64,000 nucleotides of DNA from Galeruca laticollis (taxonomy: Eukaryota > Arthropoda > Insecta > Coleoptera > Chrysomelidae): the NCBI GenBank assembly GCA_963921935.1, contig OY998181.1, positions 141,445,423-141,509,422 on the forward strand. Reading direction: 5' to 3'. The notes beneath the pieces were generated by a model, which saw only the letters and a list, made by a program, of their open reading frames with translations, did no database searches and was not told the origin of the DNA. The translations under genes and the position numbers were made by a program. Below, piece by piece: positions 41,430 to 53,035 of the stretch; position 1 is the stretch's first letter, and each line of letters begins with the position of its first letter.

Positions 41430-43124
41430 CAGGGTGATTCTTAATATATGCGACAAACTGTAGGAGCTGATTCCTGGGGTTATTTTGATCATAAAAGTTC
41501 ATAAGAACATATGTCCAAAACCGCTTAGTTCAGAAGTTATAGAATGTTTAATAGAAAGTCAAAATAATAAATGGTTTTATTATAAATTAACAAAATAATT
41601 AGTAAAACAAAATTAAGTTGTAGTAACTGTCGATAATGACCGCCTCCAACTGTAATACAAGCTCGTAAACAAGTCTGTGCCTGTTTCTCTAATATGCGTA
41701 GTGGTCGCGTTGTCGATGCTAATCAGTCGGTGTTTACCAGTCGCTCAAGAAGCACGTGTTGTGATTATGTACGGTATTTTGGAATTGTTTATTTGTCATT
41801 TCAATATCTGTCAATAGTGTCAGAGTATTCATTCAGTTTATTGCCAGTTTCTGTTTTCTAAAATGAATTATACGAATGGTGAGATGTGTGATATTCATTT
41901 CGTTTACGGTCTTGCCAATGGAAATACGCGTGCTGCTAGACGTCTTTATGCAGAACGATACCCGAACCGTATCATACCGCATCATTCCATGTTTGCCCGT
42001 CTTCATCAACGTCTTAGTGAAACGGGAAGTTTTAAAAAACGGACGACTGATAACGGGCCCCCATCTACAGTGAGAACTCCACAAGTTGAAGAAATGGTAT
42101 TAGATAGAATTGAGGAACATCCTACAACAAGCACCAGAAAAATTGCGTTTGATTTGAACATGAGTCAGGCCACAGTTTGGAGAATATTGAAAGATCAACT
42201 GTTGTATCCATATCACATTCAACGGGTGCAGGCTCTATTGCCAGCAGATTTTCAACAAAGATTAGCTTTTTGTCAATGGATGCAACACGAAGTCGCACAA
42301 AATCCTAACCATTTGGCTCAAATACTCTTCACCGACGAGGCTACTTTCTCTAGAAACGTGATTATTAATTTTCATAATAATCACATATGGGCCGAAGAAA
42401 ATCCGCGAGAAATAATGAATGCCCGTCATCAGCATCAATTCTCTGTCATTGTGTGGGCCGGAATTGTTGCAGATCACTTGTTAGGTCCACATTTTTTACC
42501 GATGCGTTTAAATGCCGATGTATACCGCAATTTTCTTGAAGAGGCGTTACCACTACTGCTGGAAGAAGTTCCGTTGCAGTTAAGATTACAAATGTATTTT
42601 ATGCATGACGGTGCTCCAGCGCATTTTAGTTTACTTGCTCGCGAGTTTCTGGACAGTACGTATCCAAATCGGTGGATAGGACGGGGAGGTCCACAGCCGT
42701 GGCCTCCTCGGTCTCCAGACTTAAATTCATTGGACTTTTTTCTCTGGGGCTACCTTAAAACATTAGTGTACACGACTCCCATGGAAAATGTCGATGAACT
42801 AAGAAATCGTATTATAGCAGCTTTTGAAACAATTCGAAATACCCCTGGTATTTTGGAACGGACTCGTCAGTCAATACGACGGAGGATAGCAGCTTGTAGT
42901 ACAGTTGGAGGCGGTCATTTTCAACAGTTACTATAACTTAATTTTGTTTTACTAATTATTTTGTTAATTTATAATAAAACCATTTATTATTTTGACTTTC
43001 TATTAAACATTCTATAACTTCTGAACTAAGCGGTTTTGGACATATGTTCTTATGAACTTTTATGATCAAAATAACCCCAGGAATCAGCTCCTACAGTTTG
43101 TCGCATATATTAAGAATCACCCTG
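41430..43124 (+). mobile_element. Intact DD41D mariner nested in pogo
   Basis: TA at 41428-41429 and 43125-43126. Ends CAGGGTGATTCTTAATATAT and complement. Inverted repeats of 225 bp (41430-41654 and 42900-43124); the right repeat contains the last codons of the transposase. 1695 bp. Confidence 0.94.
41863..42936 (+). CDS. DD41D mariner transposase, apparently intact
   Basis: 357 residues without interruption. N-terminal helix-turn-helix pair (MCDIHFVYGLANGNTRAARR; TSTRKIAFDLNMSQATVWRI), linker with a GPPS/TVRTP segment, then catalytic Asp in FTDEATFSR, FMHDGAPAHF and RSPDLNSLDFFLWGY with 41 residues between the second and third. The ending (ACSTVGGGHFQQLL) is encoded inside the right inverted repeat. 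Same length as the decayed copy at 21103-22176 but clearly a different subfamily. Intact frame and matching ends make it the best candidate for an active element in the window. Confidence 0.92.
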   Translation: MNYTNGEMCDIHFVYGLANGNTRAARRLYAERYPNRIIPHHSMFARLHQRLSETGSFKKRTTDNGPPSTVRTPQVEEMVLDRIEEHPTTSTRKIAFDLNMSQATVWRILKDQLLYPYHIQRVQALLPADFQQRLAFCQWMQHEVAQNPNHLAQILFTDEATFSRNVIINFHNNHIWAEENPREIMNARHQHQFSVIVWAGIVADHLLGPHFLPMRLNADVYRNFLEEALPLLLEEVPLQLRLQMYFMHDGAPAHFSLLAREFLDSTYPNRWIGRGGPQPWPPRSPDLNSLDFFLWGYLKTLVYTTPMENVDELRNRIIAAFETIRNTPGILERTRQSIRRRIAACSTVGGGHFQQLL

Positions 43125-43403
43125 TATAAATGTTTGTATATTTTTAAAGCAGTTAATTTAACAGGTGATTTTAGTAGGGTTTGTTGTGGTAGTTTAAGGT
43201 TATGTAATGGGCTATTCATAAATACGATAGCTTACGTAGTGTCTTTGTTATAGGGTGGGGCATCTAACCCGGTATTTGGGATAGATGGCACACTGTTAGT
43301 CGGGTGAGATGCCTCACTATATTTGATACAAAACTATGCAATAAAATTCAAAATCATGCTCATAGTCTGTATGCGATGAATATTTATTGATGTATTGTTT
43401 CAG

Positions 43404-46400
43404 ATGCCTACGAAATATATTAGAAAACCAGGTTCCACAAGAGGTTCTTGGTCGGAAGATGCTCTTCAGCGAGCGATAACCGCAGTAAGAAATGGTATGG
43501 GAATAAACTTGGCTTCCAGAACTTTTAATATACCATCAAGGACATTACGGCGTCGGGTGCAGAATAATGACGCATCAAAAAAACCCATGGGACCAACAGG
43601 AAGTTTAGGAATGGCTAATGAGTTGAAGTTAGTAGCTCACATTAAAAAGCTACAAAAGAGAGGATTTGCTCCCACTCGAGATGATTTGAGGACCATGGCA
43701 TATGAATTTGCGGTAGAACTTAAATTAAACCATAGGTTTAACCATGAGGAAGAAAAAAGCTGGTTACGATTGGTTAAATTTGTTTTTGTTACGCCACCCA
43801 GATTTGTGTGTGAGAAAGGCTGAAGGAGTTTCTGTAGCCCGCGCTGAAGGTTGTTACGGGTTCATTATATTTTTTTGACTGAATAGGGATTTAATTAAAT
43901 AATACTTACAATTTATTATAAATTCTAAAAAAAAAGATCAGCTAATTATCTATTGAAATAACCTGTAGTCATTGTTTAATGTCGATTGACCTTGAACTAA
44001 AATTCTTCTTGATTACAAAATATAAATCTTACTCTAGTTCTGTGAGTACTATGGAATTGATTGTCACCAAAAATTGCCTAACTAAGGAAATGTTCAGGTT
44101 GTCTATCTCTCTTCCTTCTGTCTTTTCTTTTTTTCTGGGCCAAATGTAGACCATGTGGTTTAATTAAAATCGAATTCTATTTCGGATCTAAGGAGCCCTA
44201 GTACAAAGAAAGTAACATCAAAGAGAGAGTACGATTGACATCAGTTGATGCACACATTCTGTGGATTTACGTACCTTTCTTTACACGGCCGCTGCCCATA
44301 TTCGGTAAGATACCTTCATTTCCGGAGATGCTCATCTAATCATAAATATTCGCAATTTCAGGCCAATACTGGAATGTCCAGTTAAATAATTAGCTGCGAA
44401 CTATTTACCAGCAACCTGTCCATTACATTAGTTCCAGTAGCATCTAACACTGTCACAAATTATACCAACGTACAGCCTGCTGCAAAGGTAGAGTTGCACC
44501 ACCTGGAGTAGGAAGTAAGAGATTTCAATTCTTTTCTTAGTTCTGCATATTGTGGTTGGGTCCTGCTCCCGTACCAGAAATATTGTCTGGTCAATTAGTT
44601 GTTAGAGTTATAAATTATTTAGTCCATTAGTTTTGCTTTCAAGATGAATATTATTTAGAAGCACCTTATATATTTATATATATATAGCACTATGTACACC
44701 GTGTAGTACTACATGGGGCCATATTACCTGTAAATAAGCAACTAAGCTGTTCAGTGTGAGGATTATAAAGAACCCTAGAAATCTATTTCTTTTATTTTTG
44801 GCTCCTCCACGACCCACTCTACCGGTCCGAATAGAACAACCATATAATTTCGAGCTAGTCAAACCTATGAATTAATTGGTTAAAATCTTTTATGTTTTCC
44901 TAGTAATAGTGGTGAAGTACTCTAACTGATACCCACCGTAGCAAGGTATGTCCCGTGAAAAAGTCTTGGCTTATTTTCAACTACTACATGAAATTCTAGA
45001 AGGAAACAACTTATTCGAGTTACCGGGATCCATATGGAATTTGGACGAATCAGGTCTACAGCTTAATAATAAAGTGGGTTATGTTATAGCCCAAAAAGTA
45101 TCAAAAGATGTATCCACAATTACATCTGGAGAAAAGGGGGAAACCATAACGGTTATCGCATGTTGCAATGCAGAAGGCACTTTTCTACCCCCAGCTTGTG
45201 TTTTTTAAAGGCAAGTACAAAAAAGATGAATTCCAAGATGGTATGCCCAACGTATCAAAAATTTACATGAACCAGAAGTCGGCGTATGTGAACTCAGATA
45301 TTTTTCTGTTGTGGTTGAAAGATCATTTTCTGCCAAGAAAAGGTGTAGGAAAAGCACTGTTGATCGTCGATGGTCATACATCTCACTGCAGTGCCCAAGT
45401 ATTAGAACTTGCGGAAAGAAATGATATTATTTTATTGTGCTTGCCTAGCCACACTACCCATTACCTTCAGCCTTTAGACCGCGGGGTGTTCAAATCATTA
45501 AAATCTGCGTTTAACAAAGCTTGTCACCTTTTTATGAAAACAAATCCAAGCAGAAAAATAACCAGATTGCAATTTGGCAAATTATTGGCCGAAGCATGGA
45601 CTAAAGCAGCAACTAATGACAATGCAGTTTCTTCATTTAGAGCCACGGGAATTTTTCCGTATAACCCTGAAGCTGTACCAGAGCATGCCTATCATGTTTC
45701 TGATGCTTCAGCAACTTTTGCAATAGGTGCTCGGCCTATTGAAGATAATGCAATAGGTTCTAATTGTCGATTGCCAGAGTCTGAGTCCAATCAATCTTCA
45801 GCACTTCAATGTCGATCTTCTAGTCCTCAAGCTAGTTCCTCTTCAGTACCTGATCGTCGATCTAAGGAGCCTCGACCTGGTCCATCTTCAGCACCTGATC
45901 TTCAATCTCCTGATCCTCGACCTGGTTCACCATTAGTTCCTCATCAACAGTCACCAAAAATTAGACATTACTCATCCTCATCATCTGGTCAACCTCCATC
46001 TGCTGGAAAAATCCTGGATAATATCTCACCTTTACTTATAATTCATTTAGCATTAAAAAAGCGAGGTAGAAATGTTGCAACAATATTAACTTCACCAGAA
46101 AATATAGAGAAGGCCAAATTATTAAAAGAAAGACTTGCAAAACGTAAATGTGCAGCAAAAATCAAATCTGTTTTAAAACCAATTAAAAAAGCGAAGAAGA
46201 CCAAGCCTGAATTGCCTTCCTCTGAGTCAGATGAAGATTTTGAATCCAAAGAAGACAGCGATAGCGACATCAACGAGGAATTTAATGAGAACGAATGTGT
46301 TGGATGTTTGGAAGACTACAACAGCACAACTCGTTCAGATGACTGGATCCGTTTCATTAATTGCAATCGGTGGATGCACGAAAATTGCACTAAATTTGAA

Positions 46401-46439
46401 AATAAATGTGACTCATGTGGGAAGTTTAGCCGAAAATAA
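43404..46439 (+). pseudogene. pogo/Tigger transposase, two frameshifts and a solo LTR insertion
   Basis: ATG 43404 follows an acceptor (TTGTTTCAG). Psq/CENP-B-like DNA-binding part (GSWSEDALQRAITAVRNGMG, FNIPSRTLRRRV), then after a frameshift in an A-run near 43755 the second helix-turn-helix (KAGYDWLNLFLLRHPDLCVR). The solo LTR lies after ARAEG. DDE core: WNLDESGLQ, LLIVDGHTSHCS, HYLQPLDRGVFKSLK. A second frameshift lies in a T-run near 45203. The C-terminus is Ser/Pro-rich and ends with a PHD-like zinc finger (CVGC...WMHENC...CDSCGKF). Both shifts are in homopolymers, so assembly error should be considered. Confidence 0.88.
43852..44943 (+). mobile_element. Solo LTR inserted in the pogo transposase
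   Basis: Starts TGTTACGG and ends CCGTAGCA (TG...CA with inverted 8-mers), flanked by AGGT at 43848-43851 and 44944-44947. No coding region. The 1092 bp length, 4 bp duplication and ends fit a Ty3/gypsy LTR left by recombination. A TATATATATA stretch near 44680 may hold a core promoter. Orientation is not certain. Confidence 0.88.
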
Positions 46440-46712
46440 TTAAGACATTTTTTTGTGTTTTTGTTAACTTTAAGATTTTATTTTAGTTTGTGCCATCTAT
46501 CCCTTATAAGTCGGGAGAGATGGCAAAGTCGTATTTTTACTAAATAATTATTTTTTCGTTAAATTTGATATAATTTAATTTGTTTGTATTTGTAAAATGC
46601 TTAAATAAACTTTGCTTTTACTATTCCGTCATTTGTTTTCGACATAGAGATGTTGCATTTTAAAAAAATATTTTTTTTCGAATTGTAGGGCATCTCACTC
46701 GGACTTACCCTA

Positions 46713-47135
46713 TATATCAAAAATTAACAATGTACAGTTACAAGGGTTCACACTTCCGTAATTTATACCAATATCAATATAAATATAAATAATTGCATAA
46801 GCATAAAATTTAAATAGCAACGAGTTTAGCGTTGCTAGAGAAAATATAATTCGAAATTATGTACGGCGCAAAATTATATACATAAAATCGTCAGAGTTTG
46901 AAAAATCCACTAAATAACGCAGTACCCAGGTACGTACCGTAGTTATCCTAGCGTTCAGAGCCAACAGCCCAATATTTTAAACTATCTGTGTTAGTTTTTC
47001 TGATTTGTAGACAAATAGTGACATACACTACAGTGCAGATTGTGACTAAGAGGTATGAGACATATAATTTACCATAACCTCAACTATTTTTTTTAATTTT
47101 GTTGTGTCTGTTAATTTTTAGATTTTTGGTTCAAA
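46713..47135. other. Unassigned sequence between pogo and piggyBac-3
   Basis: AT-rich, no ORF. The left end of piggyBac-3 should lie here, but I see no TTAACCC-like terminus, so it may be eroded or deleted. Confidence 0.4.
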
Positions 47136-50029
47136 ATGCCTAGAAGATATGACAACAAAAAACCTTTGACAGAGGAGCAGCTTCTAGAACTTCTCGAACA
47201 GGGACTATCTGACTTGGAATATGTGGACGAAGAACTCGATGATGAACTTGACGAATGGTCGGACGTTACAGGTAGTATTCAGCATAAATAAAGGTTTAAC
47301 ATAATAAAGTAAACCCTTACTAATAATTCCAGAAAATTTCGACGAAATTCCTTCATGTGATCAAATAGTAGAAGCCTCAGAAGACGAGGGTGAATCTATG
47401 CAATATGACTATAAATAAAAAAATACTGAAGGACAAGAAGAAATGGCAGTATGGGTTGAAGAGGAAGGGTCTGAACCGCAACCATGTACAAGTTCAGCAA
47501 GTACAGTGCATGCAATAGTCAAAACCAGTAAGGCTGGAAAAATTAACAGAGTAGAAACATATTTAAAATCTCACAATTTGACCAAAAAAGAGGATATATT
47601 ATGGAAAAAAGAAGGAACATACAAAACTTCAGATATCATTGTGTGGGTGGAAAATATTGAAGAGCTGGCAGATATACTTGAGAGCCCTATTGTTCGAATT
47701 TGATTTGAATACCAAATTCTCCTGTGATTTTATTTTAACTTCCCCTGTATAACATAATTCATATATCTTGCACAGACCTTGAAGAAATATATCATAATTC
47801 TCAAACATTTAATTTCTCACACATCAACGATCAGACCACTTGAAGAAATATATCATATTTCTCAAACAGTTAATTTCGCACACATCCACAAACTTCCATT
47901 TCAATGATCACACCACTTGAAGAAATATATCATATTTCTAAAACATATAATTTCTCACACATCGACAAAATTCCATTTCAGCAATACCATATACAAAATA
48001 TAGACGATTATTGTTCTATGAATTTTTCCATTTAAAATCTCAAACTTTCTCACCCACCAAAAAAGACACACACGTGTACTTCCCACTCACTTTAAACTAT
48101 CTATAAATAGGAATAATATTATATTTTCACTTCCTTCCCAGTCATCATTCATCTCTTCATAATACAACGTGGTACAATAAGGTACCTCTCGTCGTAACAT
48201 CACCCGGCGTGTTGATACGGGGAGCAACCATGTGTCCGTAAGCTTTAATCATTTAATAAATCACCGAAGTATGTGCAAAATACACTCTTTTATCGCGAAA
48301 AGTAATAAGTGAAGTCTTGATTGTCGACGCAAAATAAATAAATTATAACTTCCTGATAATATAAAACCTAAGTGACATAAGTGTGTTTCATTACATCATA
48401 TACATCATTCCTAACGTGAAAAATATCCATTTGGTCCTTCGAGTGCATCGTATTTACTACAACGAAACTACATTCCCTCTAATTAACTCAAAGGAAAAGG
48501 GTTAGATTAGAACACCTATTATTTTCTTTTCCAGATATTTTACGGACGAACTTTACCAAACAATGACAGAGAAAACAAATTTGTATGCTATTCAGAACGA
48601 TATAGTTTTTCCACCAACTACATCTGATGAAATGAAAACCTTTGTTGGAATCCATATAATGATGGGTATTTTAAAGTTCCCTAGGGTGAGGTTATATTGG
48701 GACCACAAGTTGAACATACCTCTGATATCTTCGCCAATGCCAGTAAACCGGTTTTTCAAACTAAGACAAAATGTGCACTTTGTAAATAATGACGAACCAG
48801 TTGCCAGTGATAGATTTTGGAAGATTCGACCTCTCTATAACACTTTACGAGCCAGATGCTTAGCGTTGCCACTAGAGTCCAAGTTATCCATTGATGAGCA
48901 AATGGTGCCTTTCAAGGGCCAACTGTGTGTAAAACAATATATAAAGAATAAGCCAACTCCATGGGGCATAAAAATATTTGCACTCTGTGGAGAAAGTGGT
49001 TTATTGTATGATTTTGTGTTGTACCAGGGGTCCACTACCGAATTGAACCCAGAAGAACTCGAAGTTTTTGGTCTAGGAGGCTCCGTTGTCATGAAATTGG
49101 CCAACAGAATTAGTTCCCCGAACCACCAACTCTTCTTTGATAATTATTTCACTAATTATAATGTTCTTGAAGCCTTGCACAAGAGAAAAATCTATTGTGT
49201 AGGCACTGCTCGCATGGAAAGATTTCATAATCCGCCTTTCACAGTAGACAAAAAAATGAGAAAAAAACCTCGTGGGTTCATGGAGAACTGTTTTCGTCAG
49301 ATGGAATAGTCCTGACAAAATGGTTTGACAACAAGCCAGTTACTGTTGCCTCGAATTTTGTTGGTATTGGAAATGAGGATGAATGTAAAAGATATGACAA
49401 ATTACGAAAATAATACATAAGTTCCACGACCTGAAGCGATCAAAATTTATAATAGTAGTATGGGAGGCGTGGACAAGATGGACTTCCTAATTTCTATTTA
49501 TAGAACTTTTATACGATCAAGGAAATGGACACTTAGAATGATGACGCATGCTATAGATATCGCATGTGTCAATGCATGGCTCGAGTATAGAGCAAGGGCT
49601 GCTGTTGTAGGGCTGCCAAAAAAACAAATCCTCGGCTTGATACATTTTCGTGCCTATGTGGCTGAAGTTCTTATATGTTCCAACAAACCTTCTTTAAAAA
49701 AAAGAGGACGTCCAGGAAGAACCTCAACTCCCGACTCGTCTGGTAGTTCTTCTCCTCTATACTTTAGACGAACCGAAGTACGCCCAGTGAGGGAAACAAG
49801 GTTGGATAACATTGGACATCTTCCCGAAATTGACGATAAAAGTTTTGCAAGTAATTGCAAATATCCAGGTTGCAAATCTAGGACCCATTTTTATTGCAGG
49901 ACGTGTGAAGTGCACCTATGCATTGTAAAAAAACAGAAACTGCTTTGTTTTGCATCATACTCAATAAATCTTCTCATGTCGTCTCATATATTTCATTTTT
50001 ATGACACTCAGTCACAATATACACAATAG
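47136..50029 (+). pseudogene. piggyBac-3 transposase pseudogene
   Basis: Exon 1 47136-47271 (MPRRYDNKKPLTEEQLLELL) joins 47333 onward; a stop at 47416-47418 is followed in frame by VETYLKSHNLTKKEDILWKK. Coding is interrupted at 47703 and resumes near 48535 (YFTDELYQTM). Core motifs: LSIDEQMVPFKGQLCVKQYI, LFFDNYFTNYNVL, and after a frameshift near 49309 SMGGVDKMDFLISIYRTFIR. C-terminal cysteines (CKYPGCKSRTHFYCRTCEVH). The PGBD2/3-like branch, distinct from piggyBac-1 and -2. Inactive: one stop, one insertion, two frameshifts. Confidence 0.88.
47704..48534 (+). mobile_element. BEL/Pao-like LTR and leader fragment inside piggyBac-3
   Basis: Non-coding insert containing a TATA box (CTATAAATAGGA near 48110) and, near its end, ATTTGGTCCTTCGAGTG, a segment typical of the start of BEL/Pao internal regions. 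Three tandem copies of a roughly 60-80 bp repeat (CACTTGAAGAAATATATCAT, at about 47780, 47838 and 47916) lie upstream of the TATA box. Exact ends and duplication not resolved; the right edge CTTTTCCAG could act as a splice acceptor. Confidence 0.55.
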
Positions 50030-50040
50030 TGTATCACCTA

Positions 50041-50060
50041 GTTGCCCATAATTGGGCAAC
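50041..50060. promoter_or_regulatory. Palindrome near the right end of piggyBac-3
   Basis: GTTGCCCATAATTGGGCAAC: eight-base arms with a four-base centre, 107 bp from the right terminus at 50167. Comparable in position to the palindromes of piggyBac-1 and -2. Confidence 0.6.
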
Positions 50061-50153
50061 TCTACATGTTCCAAAATAGTACCAAAAAATTGCATATAAA
50101 TCATAGATCGAGTGTGTAAAATTTCATACGTTAATTTTCACCGGAAGTTAATT

Positions 50154-50171
50154 CCGTACTGAAAGGGTTAA
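50154..50171 (+). other. Right terminus and TTAA of piggyBac-3
   Basis: GTACTGAAAGGG followed by TTAA at 50168-50171, the standard piggyBac end. Confidence 0.75.
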
Positions 50172-50946
50172 ACCTAACAAAAAAAATTATGAATTTAGAT
50201 AACACTAGGTTCGAGATTCTAAAAGGGGGACAGGAGGTAATGATAAAAGATTACAAAGACAATCATAATCCAATTTGGAATAGAACCAAAAATCGTAACG
50301 GTATTAGGAAGGAAGAACTATATTTGTCAGGCAAAAAGTGGATTTACTTGGAAAAGGCATATTGATCAAATGATGAAAGGTTGAATGTACCTTACAGTAA
50401 GAAAAGGATAACACCCTACCAGGACCATCTGAATAGTGACAACTTAACAAAATAATGACATGAATAGGAAAACCATTGGACAAGTCTTGCCAAAAGATGA
50501 ACCCCCAATAATTCAAAAGGGTAATTTTACTCCTAGTAACTCTCCAACTGTAAGCAATCCAGTATTATCTCCTTCATCAAATCCTCATAGTACTTGCACC
50601 TTGAATATAACTGAGAATTATGTTTGTCTGCATTTAATGGTGAACACTCTGAAGCAACTGGTTCGGTTATAGCTGATGATTCCACAATTGGCGAATCAAT
50701 ACATTCTATATAAGGTCGGAAAATAGTAAGACCACCGTTTTTAAAAGATTTTGATTTGAAATCAAATTCGTTATTCTTATTTAAAACATTGTATTAAAAA
50801 TACTTTTGTTCTGGTTAACATTGATATTATATGAAAATTATGAGGTATCTTAAGATTTTACTCGAGATTTTTTTTATTTGAGTTTGTTAATATTTTTCTA
50901 ATTATAATTGATATATCTTGTTGCGTGACTTGAAAAGGGAGGAAAC
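50172..50946 (+). pseudogene. Gypsy integrase C-terminus and 3' untranslated region
   Basis: Frames encode FEILKGGQEVMIKDYKDNHN, then TVLGRKNYICQAKSGFTWKR and HIDQM, the integrase C-terminal (chromodomain-like GPF/Y-adjacent) segment of insect gypsy elements, followed by a Ser/Pro-rich tail (PPIIQKGNFTPSNSPTVSNP). It ends in a polypurine tract (GAAAAGGGAGGAAAC, 50932-50946). Frameshifted; the rest of pol is absent. Confidence 0.7.
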
Positions 50947-51158
50947 TGTAGTGTATTTATATCATTTATAAATAGATAAACGTGTCTTTAAGAAACTTAT
51001 TAATTGGCCGGAACTGGAACAATAGCCACGACAAGAAGGGAAGATTATATGTTAGGGTCGAAGAGAAAACACGTGATTCGAGAGATTCCTATTAAAACGT
51101 AACTATTAAGATGTTTATTTTGGAGAACACAAATTTAAAGCATTAAATTTCAATAACA
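50947..51158 (+). repeat. Gypsy 3' LTR (short), after polypurine tract
   Basis: Begins TGTAGTG directly after the polypurine tract, contains TTATAAATAG, and tentatively ends AATAACA at 51158, just before piggyBac-4 coding sequence resumes. Confidence 0.55.
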
Positions 51159-51169
51159 AATGTGTTAAT

Positions 51170-51979
51170 AGGATGTACTCATTGTGGAATCGACCCTGTA
51201 ACTCATATAAAGCGATATGATAAACATTCCAAACAAACAGCTGATGTTCCTTGCCCTGCCATAATAAAACAGTAGGTACAACCGACACATGGGAGGTGCG
51301 AACAAAGCCAATTCTCTTTTAGGATTAGACAGCAGTCCTAGTAGGGCTAAAATATGGTACTATGGTATTTTTACATATTTAATGAATATGTGTTGTCAAC
51401 GCCTGGCTAGTATATAAACATCATTGTGCTGAATGAATATAGCTGAATATGTTTACCACACAGGCAAAATTTCAAGAGGGGCGCCTTTTACTAAAAAAAT
51501 TGCAAATCCTACAAAAATTCGACCACCTGACATCACTAAGAAAGACAACGTAGGATACTGGCCGCCAAATGGAAGATGCCGATTTTGCAAGAATGATTAC
51601 ACAACAATTCTGTGTCAAAAATGTGACAAGAGACTTTGTTTTACAGCTACCACGAATTTGTTTCTTTAATAATCATAACTCGCCATACATTTTTATCTTT
51701 GTTTCTTCTTCGAACTGTATGAGTATTATGTAGTTTTTCTTACATATTTTGTGCCCAAAAAGTTACTTTTGTTTAGTGGTGATCTCTCGTTTGCACAATA
51801 AAAAAAATTTAATCTCAAACTGTTACTGTTGCTTTGTTCTAATTATACCACCAATTGACAATGTTACTAGAGAGCAACATTTTCAACAATCCCTCAAGCA
51901 CATTCATAGTCGCTGAAGAACACGTACATTAATTTTTAGAATTTTATTTCATGGATTTAGGGTGGTGACGGTTACAGGG
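51170..51979 (+). pseudogene. piggyBac-4 transposase 3' fragment with right terminus
   Basis: In shifting frames: HIKRYDKHSKQTADVPCPAI, MGGANKANSLLGLD, IWYYGIFTYLMNM, VVNAWLVYKHHCAE, and from 51460 KIANPTKIRPPDITKKDN with the cysteine-rich tail RCRFCKNDYTTILCQKCDKR. The element ends GGTTACAGGG|TTAA at 51979/51980-51983. The 5' part was displaced by the gypsy insertion and deletion. Not functional. Confidence 0.75.
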
Positions 51980-51983
51980 TTAA

Positions 51984-53035
51984 GCTTATACGTCAACCCT
52001 TCATTTCCGCAAAAAATGGAATATCTCAAGAATGGCAAAACCTAGGTACATGAAACCTTATTCAACGTTGATCTAATTTGCCATATAAAATTCAAAAATG
52101 TGATCAAATATAGGGCGTTCCATTTGAAAAATCGTATATTTGATATATTTAAATACTTCTGGTGCATCTTGTATTACTGTAAATAATTTTAGATTGTAGC
52201 CGATTTTCATATGGGTATGTGAAAGAATTTTTGATACATGTCACCATTTGCACTGAATAAATACAGGTGACTGACCCTATATAAATGGAAAGATAAAAGC
52301 AGTAAACCCGTCATAGTGCATGATCCTTCAGACAATACCCAAGTGCAGAGAAGAAATAAGAAAGAGGAAAAGGAAGACGTAATATGTCCAAGAGCTATCT
52401 GGGACTATAACTTACATATGGGGGTGTTGAACATATATGTCACGTAAATCACGTGGATAACATTGTTTTTTTTTTCATTTTTCCGACGCAGCGGTAGTGA
52501 ATTCCTACATTCTGTATAAAATGCAGCACAAAAGTGAAAATCATCCTACCAAGTGCATGACACATTTACAATTTAGGAGTTGCCTTGTAGGTCAGTGGTT
52601 TGGAACATTTTCTAGCACTCAAAAGCGGGGAAGACTCATCAATAAATGGGGAACTGCTCGATAACACAATAATCGCTACTCGAGGGCTACCGTAAAAAGC
52701 TCAATTAGATTATTGAATGTAGGTAGCCACTTACCAATAATTTCCACCAAGAACGTGTGCAGTGTGCAGCACATAGGAGAAGCAGATATATAATGCAGCA
52801 CGTAGAAATTGAACAAATGCAGCTTATAATACAAGGCAAGATCTATGGTAAACGCAGCAAAAGTAGAAAAAATATATCATGGCTATGAAATATTAGAGAC
52901 TGGACCCACAAACACCCTTATCCAACAAGCACTTTACAGAGAATAACGCCATAATATTAGCCAATCTCAGTAGAGGGAGGGAGGAAACATTGGAAAAGTA
53001 GTAACCCTGACAGAATGATTTGAATCACAGTTGAA
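51984..53035. other. Unassigned AT-rich sequence
   Basis: No ORF with recognisable domain and no clear repeat found. Confidence 0.5.

Larger units (their letters stand above)
41236..46710 (+). mobile_element. pogo/Tigger element hosting two nested insertions
   Basis: TA at 41234-41235 and 46711-46712. Ends GGGTAAGTCCGGGTGAGATG and complement GGGTAAGTCCGAGTGAGATG. Related GTCGGGTGAGATGCC (about 43299) and AGTCGGGAGAGATGGC (about 46508) lie inside. Without the mariner (41430-43124) and solo LTR (43852-44943) it would be about 2.7 kb, normal for the family. Confidence 0.92.

Noticed and set aside
44674..44862. ORF inside the solo LTR
   Set aside because: No domain; LTRs are non-coding and the frame is short.
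46713..47135. Left TTAA terminus of piggyBac-3
   Set aside because: No TTAACCC-type end facing the right terminus at 50167 could be found.
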